Shown here one piece after another: positions 8,543 through 17,062 of a DNA stretch of 64,000 nt. The position numbers were made by a program, and so were the translations under genes. Location: NCBI GenBank assembly GCA_964588795.1, contig CAZPQN010000010.1, forward strand, positions 1 through 64,000, given 5' to 3'. This DNA is from CAZPQN01 sp964588795. GTDB taxonomy: Bacteria > Fidelibacterota > UBA2242. Below the pieces are notes generated by a model, which saw nothing but the letters and a program-made list of their open reading frames with translations, was not told the origin of the DNA and did no database searches. Within the stretch, counting starts at the first letter, position 1. Each line of letters starts with the position of its first letter.

Positions 8543-9169
8543 TTAAGAGATTTGTTTGTTGGCAACGGATGGCGTGGCGGTGCGGTGCGTATTGTCGGCG
8601 GGACGCAGGTCAGTTCGATTACACTGACTCATGACGTCGGCGAAATCATGCTCGGGCAGGGTCAATAAACAGTTTACAGCTGATTGAATGACCGCGGTGA
8701 CCAGCGGTAGTTCTTCCTGGCGAAAAGCGCTGAGCACGAAATCTTCGGAGGGTACGCCGGGAGTCTGCGGGCCGATGCCCAGCCGCAGACGCGGTACGGC
8801 GGCGCCTCCCAAATATTCAATCACCGATTGCATACCGCGATGTCCGCCGGCAGAGCCGCCCGTCCTTAGACGCAGTTTCCCCAGTGGCAAATCAAGGTCA
8901 TCATAGACGATCAACATTTCCGATGGTTGAACAGACAATTTCTGCCTCAGCGCCCGAGCCGCCAAACCGCTTTGGTTCATATAGGTTTTATTCTTGGCCA
9001 GCCAGAGCGCCTGGTGTTGATCCCGGACGATCTGCACAGGTTTCCGGGCCGGTGGAAAAGTCAGGGCCTGGTGCTGGAGATAGGCATCCACGACCAGATG
9101 GCCGATGTTGTGCCGGTGATTACGGTAAGCTGTTCCGGGATTACCCAAGCCGAGAATGACCTTTATCAT
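8543..9169 (-). CDS. pth: Peptidyl-tRNA hydrolase
   Basis: The 208-residue protein opens with LGLGNPGTAYRNHRHNIGH, containing the substrate-binding Asn and catalytic His20 region of Pth, and continues with VYDDLDLPLGKLRLRTGGSAGGHRGMQSV, which holds the catalytic Asp. It recycles peptidyl-tRNAs released during translation. It lies between rplY/ctc and rpsF (16 bp gap to the TTG start of rpsF); ctc-pth pairing is common in bacteria. The last 20 residues are polar and probably disordered. Confidence 0.97.
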   Translation of the reverse strand: MIKVILGLGNPGTAYRNHRHNIGHLVVDAYLQHQALTFPPARKPVQIVRDQHQALWLAKNKTYMNQSGLAARALRQKLSVQPSEMLIVYDDLDLPLGKLRLRTGGSAGGHRGMQSVIEYLGGAAVPRLRLGIGPQTPGVPSEDFVLSAFRQEELPLVTAVIQSAVNCLLTLPEHDFADVMSQCNRTDLRPADNTHRTATPSVANKQIS

Positions 9170-9190
9170 AAAAAGGGGAATTTAGATAGC

Positions 9191-9850
9191 TCATGCACGG
9201 GTTGATTTTTTTTCGGCGGGTTCTTCGGTGGCTGGCTCGCCTTCACCTTCCGCCTCCTCAGCGGCAGCTTCGGCGGCGACCTTGGCCTCCTCTTCTTCCT
9301 TGGCACCGGTCGGCTGGACTACTGATACTATCGAAGCGGTGGGTGCGGTAAGGATAGTAACCCCTTCTAATTTGATCTGCCCGGCATTGATTGACTGACC
9401 GAGGTTAAGGTCAGTCACGTCCAGGGTAATGGTATCCGGGATGTCGGTGGCTTTACATTTTACCTGCAATTCCCAGAGATGCTGTTCGAGTATGCCGCCG
9501 AATGTTTTGACTCCCACCGCTGTGCCCGTGACGCGAATTGGTACCGAAACGGTAATCAGTTCATCCATGGAGACGCCCATAAAATCGACATGCAGGATCG
9601 CGTCACTGACCGGATCGTACTGGACTTTACGGAGGATGCATTTATGGCTTTTTTTACCGATTTGCAGATCGTAGACATGGGCTTTGGAATGCAGTGCGGT
9701 AGTCAGTTCTTTTTGATCCAGAACAATGGCTACCGGGCTGGTGTGATGGAAGTAATAGACGGCCGGAATTTTACCCGCACGGCGCAAGCGCTTGGTGGCA
9801 CCTTTCTGCAGGTCAGGGCGGGGTTCGGAATTTAGTTTGAACTCTAACAT
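9191..9850 (-). CDS. rplY: 50S ribosomal protein L25/general stress protein Ctc
   Basis: The 219-residue product is the long, two-domain Ctc form of L25: an N-terminal 5S rRNA-binding domain (about 1-95, with KRLRRAGKIPAVYY and VYDLQIGKKSHKCILRKVQYDP) and a C-terminal TL5-like beta domain (about 96-180), followed by a Glu/Ala-rich acidic tail (about 185-219) usual in this group. It stabilises 5S rRNA in the large subunit. It sits 15 bp after prs and 21 bp before pth. Confidence 0.95.
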   Translation of the reverse strand: MLEFKLNSEPRPDLQKGATKRLRRAGKIPAVYYFHHTSPVAIVLDQKELTTALHSKAHVYDLQIGKKSHKCILRKVQYDPVSDAILHVDFMGVSMDELITVSVPIRVTGTAVGVKTFGGILEQHLWELQVKCKATDIPDTITLDVTDLNLGQSINAGQIKLEGVTILTAPTASIVSVVQPTGAKEEEEAKVAAEAAAEEAEGEGEPATEEPAEKKSTRA

Positions 9851-9865
9851 TAAATACTCCTTGTC

Positions 9866-10807
9866 TTAGAACTCAAATAGTGAACTTATTGATTCTTCAC
9901 GATGAATACGCTTGATCGCCTCGGCCAACATGGGTGCGGCGGAAACGATCTCCAGTTTGGGGAAAATATGCTGTTCGGGAATCAGAATGGAATCAGTGAC
10001 GACGACCTTATCAATAGGAGCGGCGGTCAGCCTTTCGATGCACTGACCGGAGAACAGACCATGCGAAGCGACCACTATAATGGACTCCACACCGCGTTCT
10101 TGCAGGAGCCGGGCGGCTTCGGTGACACTGCCGCCGGTATCGATCATATCGTCAATGACCAGGGCTTTTTTAGCAGTGGCATCGCCAATGATATTCATGA
10201 CCTCGGCCTTGTTCGGATGCGGACGGCGCTTATCAATGATGGTCAGGGGTAAACCTAAGATTTTGGCGTAGGAGCGGGCGATCTTGATCCCGCCGACATC
10301 AGGGGTCACCACGATGTATTCGTCGTCCCGAACCAGCTCTTTTAGATATTCGACAAATATGGTTTTGGCGTACAGGTGGTCGAACGGAATGTTTACAAAG
10401 CCTTGGATTTGAGTGGAATGCAGGTCCATAGCCATGATCCGATCGGCTCCGGCACTGACGATCGCATCCATAACCAGGCGCGCTGAAATCGGCACGCGGG
10501 GCTGGTCCTTGCGATCCTGCCGGGCATAACCGTAGTAGGGTATCACGGCAGTGATGCGGCGGGCCGAGGAGCGGCGCGCGGCATCCAAAATCAGGAGTAA
10601 CTCGAGAATGTTTTCCGCCGGTGGATTGGTGGATTGCACGATGAAAACGTCCTTACCACGGATGTTCTCCTCAATTTTGACCCGGATTTCACCATCGCTG
10701 AAATTACTTATGGAAATAGCGCCGGGCGTCGTGCCGAGCAGGTCCACAATCTTGTGCGCTAAGGTGGGGTTGGAACGTCCGGTGAAGATCCTGGCTTGCA
10801 TGTCCAT
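9866..10807 (-). CDS. prs: Ribose-phosphate pyrophosphokinase (PRPP synthetase)
   Basis: The 313-residue enzyme makes PRPP from ribose 5-phosphate and ATP for nucleotide, His and Trp synthesis. It shows the family signatures: FSDGEIRVKIEENIRGKDVFIVQS, PYYGYARQDRKD (ATP/flexible loop), DLHSTQIQGFVNIPFDHLYA, and the PRPP loop VIDDMIDTGGSVTEAA. The frame is open further upstream to 11002, but that extension would run through the tRNA-Gln gene, so I start at ATG 10807 (MDMQARIFTG). It is the first protein gene after the tRNA and likely shares its transcript. Confidence 0.96.
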   Translation of the reverse strand: MDMQARIFTGRSNPTLAHKIVDLLGTTPGAISISNFSDGEIRVKIEENIRGKDVFIVQSTNPPAENILELLLILDAARRSSARRITAVIPYYGYARQDRKDQPRVPISARLVMDAIVSAGADRIMAMDLHSTQIQGFVNIPFDHLYAKTIFVEYLKELVRDDEYIVVTPDVGGIKIARSYAKILGLPLTIIDKRRPHPNKAEVMNIIGDATAKKALVIDDMIDTGGSVTEAARLLQERGVESIIVVASHGLFSGQCIERLTAAPIDKVVVTDSILIPEQHIFPKLEIVSAAPMLAEAIKRIHREESISSLFEF

Positions 10808-10832
10808 ATTTATCTCTTTGGTTAATTGCATG

Positions 10833-10903
10833 CTCGGGGACCAGGATTCGAACCTGGATGGACGACTCCAAAGGCCGTAGTCCTGCCGTTGGACGATCCC
10901 CGA
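10833..10903 (-). tRNA. tRNA-Gln (anticodon UUG)
   Basis: A full cloverleaf folds on the minus strand: acceptor TCGGGGA with TCCCCGA, D stem GTCC/GGAC, anticodon stem ACGGC/GTCGT with loop CTTTGGA giving anticodon TTG at positions 34-36, and T arm CCAGG-TTCGAAT-CCTGG. The 3' end reads G-CAT, so the terminal CCA is not fully encoded and must be added. The gene ends 25 bp before the start of prs. Confidence 0.95.
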
Positions 10904-11262
10904 ATGAAGATTAGCTGTTGCGTTGACTGTGTGGAGCAGTAAAAGTGCCGGACGGCCCGGCAGGCTCTGTTGATGCTGACCTCCAACACAGTCGAGTTCC
11001 ATCCCGACAAACCGCGCCGGCGGCTTCCGGATATGCTGGGAAACAACAGATATAATTGATTTTCAAACAACTTGGTTTTCGGAAAAACGTGGCGGAATTT
11101 ACGACCGGCGAAGGTATTTGACAAGCATCATGCATTTCCAGCGGTGAAAAGACTCAGGGCGTGACCAACTCTTATAACACCATTGGTGCAGAGCGGTGGA
11201 TTTGCTTCTGAGCGCAAATTGGGATAAATTTTTGTGGAAATTTGAGTTGACGAGGAAATGAC
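10904..11262. other. Divergent intergenic region with a long hairpin
   Basis: These 359 bases separate the leftward tRNA-Gln/prs operon from the rightward K+ channel operon, so promoters for both should be here. I see no convincing gene. The clearest structure is a nested hairpin at 10925-10993 (described separately). A perfect TTGACA at 11118-11123 (+) lacks a matching -10; a TATAAC at 11173-11178 (+) lacks a -35. On the minus strand an A/T-rich stretch near 11052-11060 could serve as a -10. None of these is strong enough to call a promoter. Confidence 0.5.
10925..10993. other. Nested inverted repeat, possible structured RNA
   Basis: GACTGTGT-GGAG at 10925-10936 pairs with CTCC-A-ACACAGTC at 10981-10993: 12 base pairs with a single bulged A. 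Inside the 44-base loop a second hairpin forms from GCCGG (10947-10951) and CCGGC (10957-10961). There is no U run on either side, so it is not an ordinary terminator. It lies 22 bp upstream of tRNA-Gln and might be a leader element of that operon or a small RNA; no known family was recognised. Confidence 0.45.
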
Positions 11263-12402
11263 TTGCGCCGGCTAAAGAAATTCGGGGCACTGTTGCGCAA
11301 AGGCAATACGCGCCTGATGCTGTTGTTTGCAGTTCTGATTATGACTGCATCGAGCATCGTGTTGTATTTCGAGCGCGCGCAGAACAGCAGTCTGTATGGT
11401 GATCTTTGGGATTCGATCTGGTGGACCTTAGTGACGGTCTTTACCGTAGGGTACGGCGATATTTTTCCCCGCAGTACCGGGGGGCGCCTGGTCGGCATCA
11501 TTATCATGTTCATGGGGGTTTCCATGATCTCATTGATTACCGCGACTATTTCCTCTATATTTGTCGCCAAGAAAATCAGGGAGGGTCAGGGTTTGGAATC
11601 CTTTGACTACGAAGATCACATTATTATCTGCGGCTGGAACAACCGTACCGAGCCGTTGATGGACACGATGTTCACCTTGTCGCGTCAGGGGCTGCAGATC
11701 GTCTTGGTCAATGAATTGCCCGAGGCGGAAATCAATTCCATTCTCGATAAATTCGCCAAGCGCCGGGTCAAATTCATCCGCGGTGACTATACCCGCACAG
11801 CTCCGTTGGAACGCGCCAATATCAAACGTGCCGCGCATGTCATTCTCGTCCCTAATCTGGTTCAGTACGATGCGACCGATGCCGATGAAAAGACCGTACT
11901 GGCGACCCTGAACATCAAATCCAGCTACCCCAAAGTGCGGGTCATCGCCTTTATTTTAAATCCGGACAATGAAGTGCACGTCAAACGCGCCAAGGCAGAT
12001 GATGTCATCGTCAGCGACCGTTTCGCCGATTACTTCATCGCTAGCAATATTCTCCAACCCGGTCTGCCCAAGGTTTTCGACCAAATTCTCGATCCCAAAA
12101 CTCAAAATAACCTCAATCTCGAGAATATCCCCGCCCGCTTCGTCGGAAAAAAATACACCGAGCTCTTTCAGCATTACCGCAGTCAGCACAAAGCCCTGCT
12201 GATAGGCCTGCTAACTCAGGTCGAATCCATCGGGCTGACCGACTTTCTGTCTTCGGATACCTCGCATATTGACGCCTTCATCGAACGCAAACTGCGCGAG
12301 GCCGGCAAAAGCATCGGCGAGGAAAATAAAATCTTAGTCAATTTGAATCCTGACGACAATTACATCGTCCAGGCAAATGAAAAGGCTATTATACTCAGAT
12401 GA
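11263..12402 (+). CDS. Two-TM potassium channel with cytoplasmic RCK (TrkA-N/TrkA-C) domain
   Basis: The 379-residue protein has one transmembrane helix at about 18-38, a pore loop with the K+ selectivity filter TVGYGD at 61-66, a second helix at about 76-102, then a Rossmann RCK domain starting at DHIIICGWNN (a variant G-x-G type nucleotide site), and a C-terminal TrkA-C-like module ending in DDNYIVQANEKAIIL. This is the MthK/Kch architecture, gated by ligands binding the RCK ring. The start is TTG 11263 with GAGGAAAT just upstream. The gene overlaps the following cNMP-binding gene by ATGA, so the products are probably made together. Confidence 0.9.
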   Translation: MRRLKKFGALLRKGNTRLMLLFAVLIMTASSIVLYFERAQNSSLYGDLWDSIWWTLVTVFTVGYGDIFPRSTGGRLVGIIIMFMGVSMISLITATISSIFVAKKIREGQGLESFDYEDHIIICGWNNRTEPLMDTMFTLSRQGLQIVLVNELPEAEINSILDKFAKRRVKFIRGDYTRTAPLERANIKRAAHVILVPNLVQYDATDADEKTVLATLNIKSSYPKVRVIAFILNPDNEVHVKRAKADDVIVSDRFADYFIASNILQPGLPKVFDQILDPKTQNNLNLENIPARFVGKKYTELFQHYRSQHKALLIGLLTQVESIGLTDFLSSDTSHIDAFIERKLREAGKSIGEENKILVNLNPDDNYIVQANEKAIILR

Positions 12403-12926
12403 GTACTCTACGCGACAATCACTGTGACTCCACCAGCCTGAGTGAGTATGAAATATTCGCCGGCTTAAATGGCGATCAGGTCAACTCCTTCTGCAAGCTT
12501 TTTCAGGTCATCGAGTATGAACCGGGCGAGGCCATCATCCAGGAGGGCGCCATCGGCAACTCCATCCTCATTTTACTGAACGGCCAAGTGGAAATCAGTC
12601 AGGCCCTGACTCTGAAAACCGACGCTTCCGGCGTAGATAGTCGTGAAAAGAGCCTGATTAAACTCTCGGCCGGCGCCCATCCGTTCTTCGGTGAAATGAG
12701 CCTGTTCAGCGATGATGATAAACGCACGGCAACGGTCAAGGCGATCGACAAGTGCCTGATCGGAAGGCTTGACAGACAGGATTTCTTCGATACCTGCAAT
12801 CGGCATCCGGAGATTGGCAACTTAGTCATGCAAAATATCGCCCGGGTGCTCAGCCGGCGTCTGAAACAAGTCAATCAGAATGTCCTTAAACTCACCACAG
12901 CCTTCAGTTTGCTGATAGAAAGATAA
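12399..12926 (+). CDS. Cyclic nucleotide-binding (CAP-ED fold) regulatory protein
   Basis: The 175-residue protein is essentially one cyclic nucleotide-binding domain (about 16-150): EYEIFAGLNGDQVNSFCKLF, YEPGEAIIQEGAIGNSILILLNGQVEIS, and a phosphate-binding-cassette-like FGEMSLFSDDDKRTATVKA. The F-G-E...R-x-A pattern (FGEMSLFSDDDKRTATV) fits ligand-binding members. No helix-turn-helix follows, so it is not a CRP-type transcription factor; only a C-terminal helix is left. Its start ATG overlaps the stop of the K+ channel gene by 4 bp, suggesting that it is a detached gating or regulatory subunit of that channel. Confidence 0.85.
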   Translation: MSTLRDNHCDSTSLSEYEIFAGLNGDQVNSFCKLFQVIEYEPGEAIIQEGAIGNSILILLNGQVEISQALTLKTDASGVDSREKSLIKLSAGAHPFFGEMSLFSDDDKRTATVKAIDKCLIGRLDRQDFFDTCNRHPEIGNLVMQNIARVLSRRLKQVNQNVLKLTTAFSLLIER

Positions 12927-12939
12927 GCGAGGATAACAA

Positions 12940-15603
12940 GTGCCGTTTGCCTTAGAAAAAATATATAATCCACGGGAAGTGGAGACTAGGTGGTATAAAT
13001 ACTGGTCAGAACGGAAATATTTTCACGCCGACCCGCATGCGCCGGGGAAACCTTTTGTCATCGTCATTCCACCGCCGAACGTGACGGGCATTCTGACCAT
13101 GGGTCACGTTCTGAACAATACCATCCAGGACATCCTGACCCGCCATGCGCGGATGAAAGGCTTTGTAACGCTCTGGTTGCCCGGTACTGACCATGCCGGG
13201 ATCGCCACCCAGAATGTCGTGGAGAAAAATTTAAGGGCCAAAGGACAGACGCGCCATGATCTCGGCCGCGAATCGTTCACCCAATTGGTCTGGGATTGGG
13301 CGCTCAAGCATAAATCAATCATCCTGCGCCAACTCCAGCGCCTCGGCTGTGCGTTAGACTGGGAGCGCGAGAGATTTACCCTGGACGAGGGCTTGTCCCG
13401 GGCGGTGCGCAGGGTCTTCGTCGAACTCTACCACAAAGGCCTGATTTACCGCGGTCAGCGGATCATCAACTGGTGTCCCGGTTCGCAGACGGCGCTGTCT
13501 GATGAGGAAGTGATTCATAAAGAAATTCAGGGACACCTCTGGTATTTTCGTTACCCGTTTGAGGAAGGCAGTGGTCACATTACCGTCGCCACTACCCGAC
13601 CGGAGACCATGCTGGGCGACACGGCCGTAGCGGTCAATCCCCAGGATGATCGTTACCGTGACTATATTGGGAAAACGGTGCGCTTGCCCCTGGCCGAGCG
13701 TTTGATTCCCATCATCGCAGATGACTTTGTGGATCGTACTTTCGGCACAGGCGCAGTGAAGGTGACTCCCGCTCACGATCCGAATGACTATGAAATCGCT
13801 CTGCGCCACCACCTGCCCCTGCTTAACATTCTCAATCCCGACGCGACCATGAATGCCGATGCTGGGACTTTGGTTGTCGGTAAAGACCGCTTTGCCGCGC
13901 GCAAAATCGTGGTCGCCGAAATGGAACGCCGCGGTTTGTTGGAAAAAGTCCAGAATTACAGCCACTCTGTCGGATTTAGTCAGCGCGCCGATGTCATGGT
14001 CGAGCCGTACCTTTCGGAACAATGGTTCGTGCGGATGAAACCTCTGGCGGAGCCGGCCCTGCAGGTTGTCCTTGATAAAAAGATCAAATTTCATCCGGAA
14101 CGCTGGGTCAAGGTATATACGCACTGGATGACCAATGTCCGTGATTGGTGCATCTCGCGGCAGCTCTGGTGGGGTCATCGCATCCCGGTTTTTTATTGCG
14201 ACACCTGCGGCTGGAGCGACGCCCTGTTAGAAGATCCGGCGGACTGTCCAAAGTGTGGGGCACCAGTACGTCAGGAGGCTGATGTGCTGGATACGTGGTT
14301 CAGCTCCTGGCTCTGGCCGTTCTCGACCCTGGGCTGGCCGGAAGCGACCCCTGATCTGCAAAAGTTTTATCCGACCGATGACCTCGTGACGGCGCCGGAC
14401 ATCATTTTCTTCTGGGTGGCGCGCATGATCATGGCCGGCTTGGAATTTCGCGGCGATATTCCTTTTAAAAATGTATACTTTACGGGGATCATCCGCGACA
14501 TTCAGGGACGCAAGATGAGCAAATCGCTGGGCAACTCGCCCGATCCCCTGCAACTGATTGATCAGTACGGGGCGGATGCCCTGCGATTCGGCGTCATGCT
14601 CATCGCCCCGCAGGGTCAGGATATTCTATTCTCCGAAGAACGCTTGGAGGTCGGTCGCAATTTCATGAATAAGGTCTGGAACGCCGCCCGGTTTATCCTG
14701 ATGAATCTGAATCAACCGGAGCTGCTGGAACGATCAGTCGAGTCCGTCCGGGAGTCTCTGGATCTGGCTGATAGCTGGATTCTCCACCGCCTGCAGCTGA
14801 CCATCCATGCGGTCGACCGCAACCTGAAGAAATATCGTTTTGATGAGGTCGCCCGCCTCATTTACGACTTTATCTGGAGCGATTTCTGTGACTGGTACGT
14901 CGAACTGATCAAAGACCGTTTGTATCACAAGACCCCGCGCGAAAAAGAGACGGCGCTGGTGGTCGCGGTCCACGTCATGCGGGACTTCCTGAAACTTTTA
15001 CACCCGTACGCTCCGTTTATTACCGAAGAAATTTATCAACATCTCAAGGGTCCGGCCGAGCCGGATATCATGGTCGCACCCTGGCCTAAAGCCGCTTTGA
15101 ATGTTGGAAACGAAGCGGCCCTAACGACCTTCGCCCTGATTCAGGAAGTCATTGTGGCTTTGCGAACCGCCCGCAGTGAAATGAATATCCCACCCGCCAC
15201 CGCGCTCAAATTAGTCGTGCGCGGTGCCAGCGCAACACCTACTACGGCACTTTTTCAGGACTCCACAGCGCTGGACTACATCCGGAATTTAGCCCGTGTG
15301 GCAACTGTCGCAATCACCCCAGACGCCGTGAAACCGCATTCCGCCGCCACCGTCGTTGTGCAGGGCGTGGAGATTTTTATTCCCTTAGAGGGACTGATTG
15401 ATGTGCGCAGTGAGAGCGAACGGCTGGCCAAAGAAATTGCCCGACTGACCAATTTCTTAAAAGCGGCCAGCGCCAAACTCACCAACGCCGAATTCCTGCA
15501 CAAGGCCCCCAGGGATATTGTCCGACGCGAGCGGGAAAAGGAAACCGCGCTAAAAGAACAGCTGAACAAGCTGAAATCCAACCTGAAAACACTGGCAGAG
15601 TGA
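12940..15603 (+). CDS. valS: Valyl-tRNA synthetase
   Basis: The 887-residue class I synthetase charges tRNA-Val. It shows the HIGH-type motif TMGHVLN (54-60) after PPPNVTG, the KMSKS loop at 525-529, the editing (CP1) domain with TTRPETMLGDTAVAVNP and GTGAVKVTPAHDPND, the anticodon-binding domain, and a C-terminal coiled coil (about 815-885) ending in an Arg/Lys/Glu-rich arm. All are expected for ValRS. The start is a GTG at 12940 with GAGGATAAC upstream, 13 bp after the cNMP gene; MPFALEKIYNP matches the usual beginning. Confidence 0.97.
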   Translation: MPFALEKIYNPREVETRWYKYWSERKYFHADPHAPGKPFVIVIPPPNVTGILTMGHVLNNTIQDILTRHARMKGFVTLWLPGTDHAGIATQNVVEKNLRAKGQTRHDLGRESFTQLVWDWALKHKSIILRQLQRLGCALDWERERFTLDEGLSRAVRRVFVELYHKGLIYRGQRIINWCPGSQTALSDEEVIHKEIQGHLWYFRYPFEEGSGHITVATTRPETMLGDTAVAVNPQDDRYRDYIGKTVRLPLAERLIPIIADDFVDRTFGTGAVKVTPAHDPNDYEIALRHHLPLLNILNPDATMNADAGTLVVGKDRFAARKIVVAEMERRGLLEKVQNYSHSVGFSQRADVMVEPYLSEQWFVRMKPLAEPALQVVLDKKIKFHPERWVKVYTHWMTNVRDWCISRQLWWGHRIPVFYCDTCGWSDALLEDPADCPKCGAPVRQEADVLDTWFSSWLWPFSTLGWPEATPDLQKFYPTDDLVTAPDIIFFWVARMIMAGLEFRGDIPFKNVYFTGIIRDIQGRKMSKSLGNSPDPLQLIDQYGADALRFGVMLIAPQGQDILFSEERLEVGRNFMNKVWNAARFILMNLNQPELLERSVESVRESLDLADSWILHRLQLTIHAVDRNLKKYRFDEVARLIYDFIWSDFCDWYVELIKDRLYHKTPREKETALVVAVHVMRDFLKLLHPYAPFITEEIYQHLKGPAEPDIMVAPWPKAALNVGNEAALTTFALIQEVIVALRTARSEMNIPPATALKLVVRGASATPTTALFQDSTALDYIRNLARVATVAITPDAVKPHSAATVVVQGVEIFIPLEGLIDVRSESERLAKEIARLTNFLKAASAKLTNAEFLHKAPRDIVRREREKETALKEQLNKLKSNLKTLAE

Positions 15604-15671
15604 TGATGCTGGCATTTCGGGGCCTCCGCGACTACCCCGTATATCCCCTGCTTACATACAGGAGGATTAAG

Positions 15672-17039
15672 ATGTTCAAATTAAAAACCCTGGTCTTGCT
15701 TGGCGGAAGTGTATTGTTGTTGACGCAGGGCTGGGCGGCGGAACCCGCACCGCAGGTGACGGTCTACAATAAAGACCTGGCGGTCATTCGCCAGTACCGG
15801 ACGTGGAGCGTGCCCCGCGGGGTTTCGGAACTCAATCTGGAAGGCGTTCCTTCCCGGGTTGATCCGACCAGTGTCAAACTGACTTTCCCCAAAGCCAGCG
15901 GCAAGGTCAAATTGTTAGAGCAGAACTATCTCTATGATTTAGTGAGCTCCCAGAAGATTTTCGAAAAGTATTTGGGACAAACGGTTATCTTCCGCTTTGA
16001 AAACGGCGGGGAGGTCCGTGGCAAACTGCTTAATGTTGACCAAGACGCTGTGGTGATCGAAACCACAACCGGCGGCCTGCAAATCGCGGCGGTCAGAACT
16101 ATCCTGAATTATGATTTTCCCGCACTGCCGCAGGGATTGATCATCAGGCCGACCCTGAAGTGGCAGGTCGAGGCCGCCAGTACGGGTGCCGTGGAAGCCG
16201 AAATCGTTTTTCTGACCGGTGGCATGCAATGGCATGCGGAATATATCCTTGCCCTGAGTCGTAACGAAACCGACTTCGGCCTGAACTCGTGGGTTTCCCT
16301 GGAAAATAATTCCGGCGCTACTTATGAAAATGCAAAGGTCAGGGTCATTGCCGGCGATGTTCATCGCGTGACGCGACCAGCCATTGCCCGCGATGTAGAA
16401 ACCATGGAATATGCGGTCAGCGCCAAGGGTGCCTTTCAGGAACGAGAACTGATGGATTACCACCTTTATGAGCTCCAGCGTCCCGTCACCCTCCGTGATC
16501 GGGAAATCAAGCAAATTGCCCTCTACGATGAACTGCGTGGCAAAGCCCGCAAGCTCTACGTGTTGGACAATTATCGTCAGGCAGAGAGCGAAAAACCATT
16601 GACAGTTTACCTGAAAATCGAAAACTCTGTCGCCAACGGTTTGGGTTTACCCTTGCCACTGGGCACCGTGCGGATTTTTCAGGAGGACGCCGATAATTCT
16701 CTGCAACTGGTCGGTGAGGATCGCCTGGAACACACCAGCGTCAATGATACCCTCTGGCTGCAAACCGGCAATGCTTTCGATGTCAAGGGCAAAAGAATCG
16801 TCAGGGATTTGAGTCGTATCAAACCTAACAGCGAGCAGGCGACGATTGAGGTCGAGGTACGCAACGCTCGTAAGGTGCCGGTGGAGCTCGAAATCCGCGA
16901 GTACCTGGACGGTGACTGGTTTCTGAAATCGGCCTCGCATCCATCTATACGGCGCAGTAACCGCCTGTTAGTATTTCCCCTGAGGCTGGAAGCCGGTCAG
17001 AAAACTGTGGTCACCTACACCTATCAGCGCAGTTGGTAA
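15672..17039 (+). CDS. DUF4139 domain-containing exported protein
   Basis: The 455-residue product has a signal peptide (about 1-22) and then the features of the DUF4139 family, related to the mucoidy inhibitor A group: VTVYNKDLAVIRQYRTWSVP near the start and the C-terminal blocks VSLENNSGATYENAKVRVIAG and IEVRN-type beta strands (VEVEVRNARKVPVELEIRE). Its biochemical function is unknown. I start at ATG 15672, which has AGGAGGATTAAG just before it and gives a proper signal peptide; the frame is open upstream to 15600, overlapping valS. It lies between valS and recG. Confidence 0.82.
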   Translation: MFKLKTLVLLGGSVLLLTQGWAAEPAPQVTVYNKDLAVIRQYRTWSVPRGVSELNLEGVPSRVDPTSVKLTFPKASGKVKLLEQNYLYDLVSSQKIFEKYLGQTVIFRFENGGEVRGKLLNVDQDAVVIETTTGGLQIAAVRTILNYDFPALPQGLIIRPTLKWQVEAASTGAVEAEIVFLTGGMQWHAEYILALSRNETDFGLNSWVSLENNSGATYENAKVRVIAGDVHRVTRPAIARDVETMEYAVSAKGAFQERELMDYHLYELQRPVTLRDREIKQIALYDELRGKARKLYVLDNYRQAESEKPLTVYLKIENSVANGLGLPLPLGTVRIFQEDADNSLQLVGEDRLEHTSVNDTLWLQTGNAFDVKGKRIVRDLSRIKPNSEQATIEVEVRNARKVPVELEIREYLDGDWFLKSASHPSIRRSNRLLVFPLRLEAGQKTVVTYTYQRSW

Positions 17040-17062
17040 ACGCCAGGTCCTCCCAGCAAAGT

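Noticed and set aside
10925..10993. A second tRNA or an SRP RNA upstream of tRNA-Gln
   Set aside because: The outer stem is 12 bp with a bulge, no anticodon arm or T arm can be drawn, and the SRP core motif (GGUCAGG...GGAAGG) is missing.
10808..11002. N-terminal extension of prs by 65 residues
   Set aside because: It would be translated through the tRNA-Gln gene; prs homologues start at MDMQARIFTG-like sequence, so ATG 10807 is used.
11118..11146. Perfect TTGACA on the plus strand before the K+ channel
   Set aside because: No matching -10 is present at 16-18 bp (the sequence there is GCGGTG), so it was not called a promoter.
12399..12926. CRP/FNR-type transcription factor
   Set aside because: The protein ends soon after the nucleotide-binding domain and has no helix-turn-helix region.
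13354..14178. 274-codon open frame on the minus strand within valS
   Set aside because: It is antisense to a well-conserved synthetase and shows no family features.
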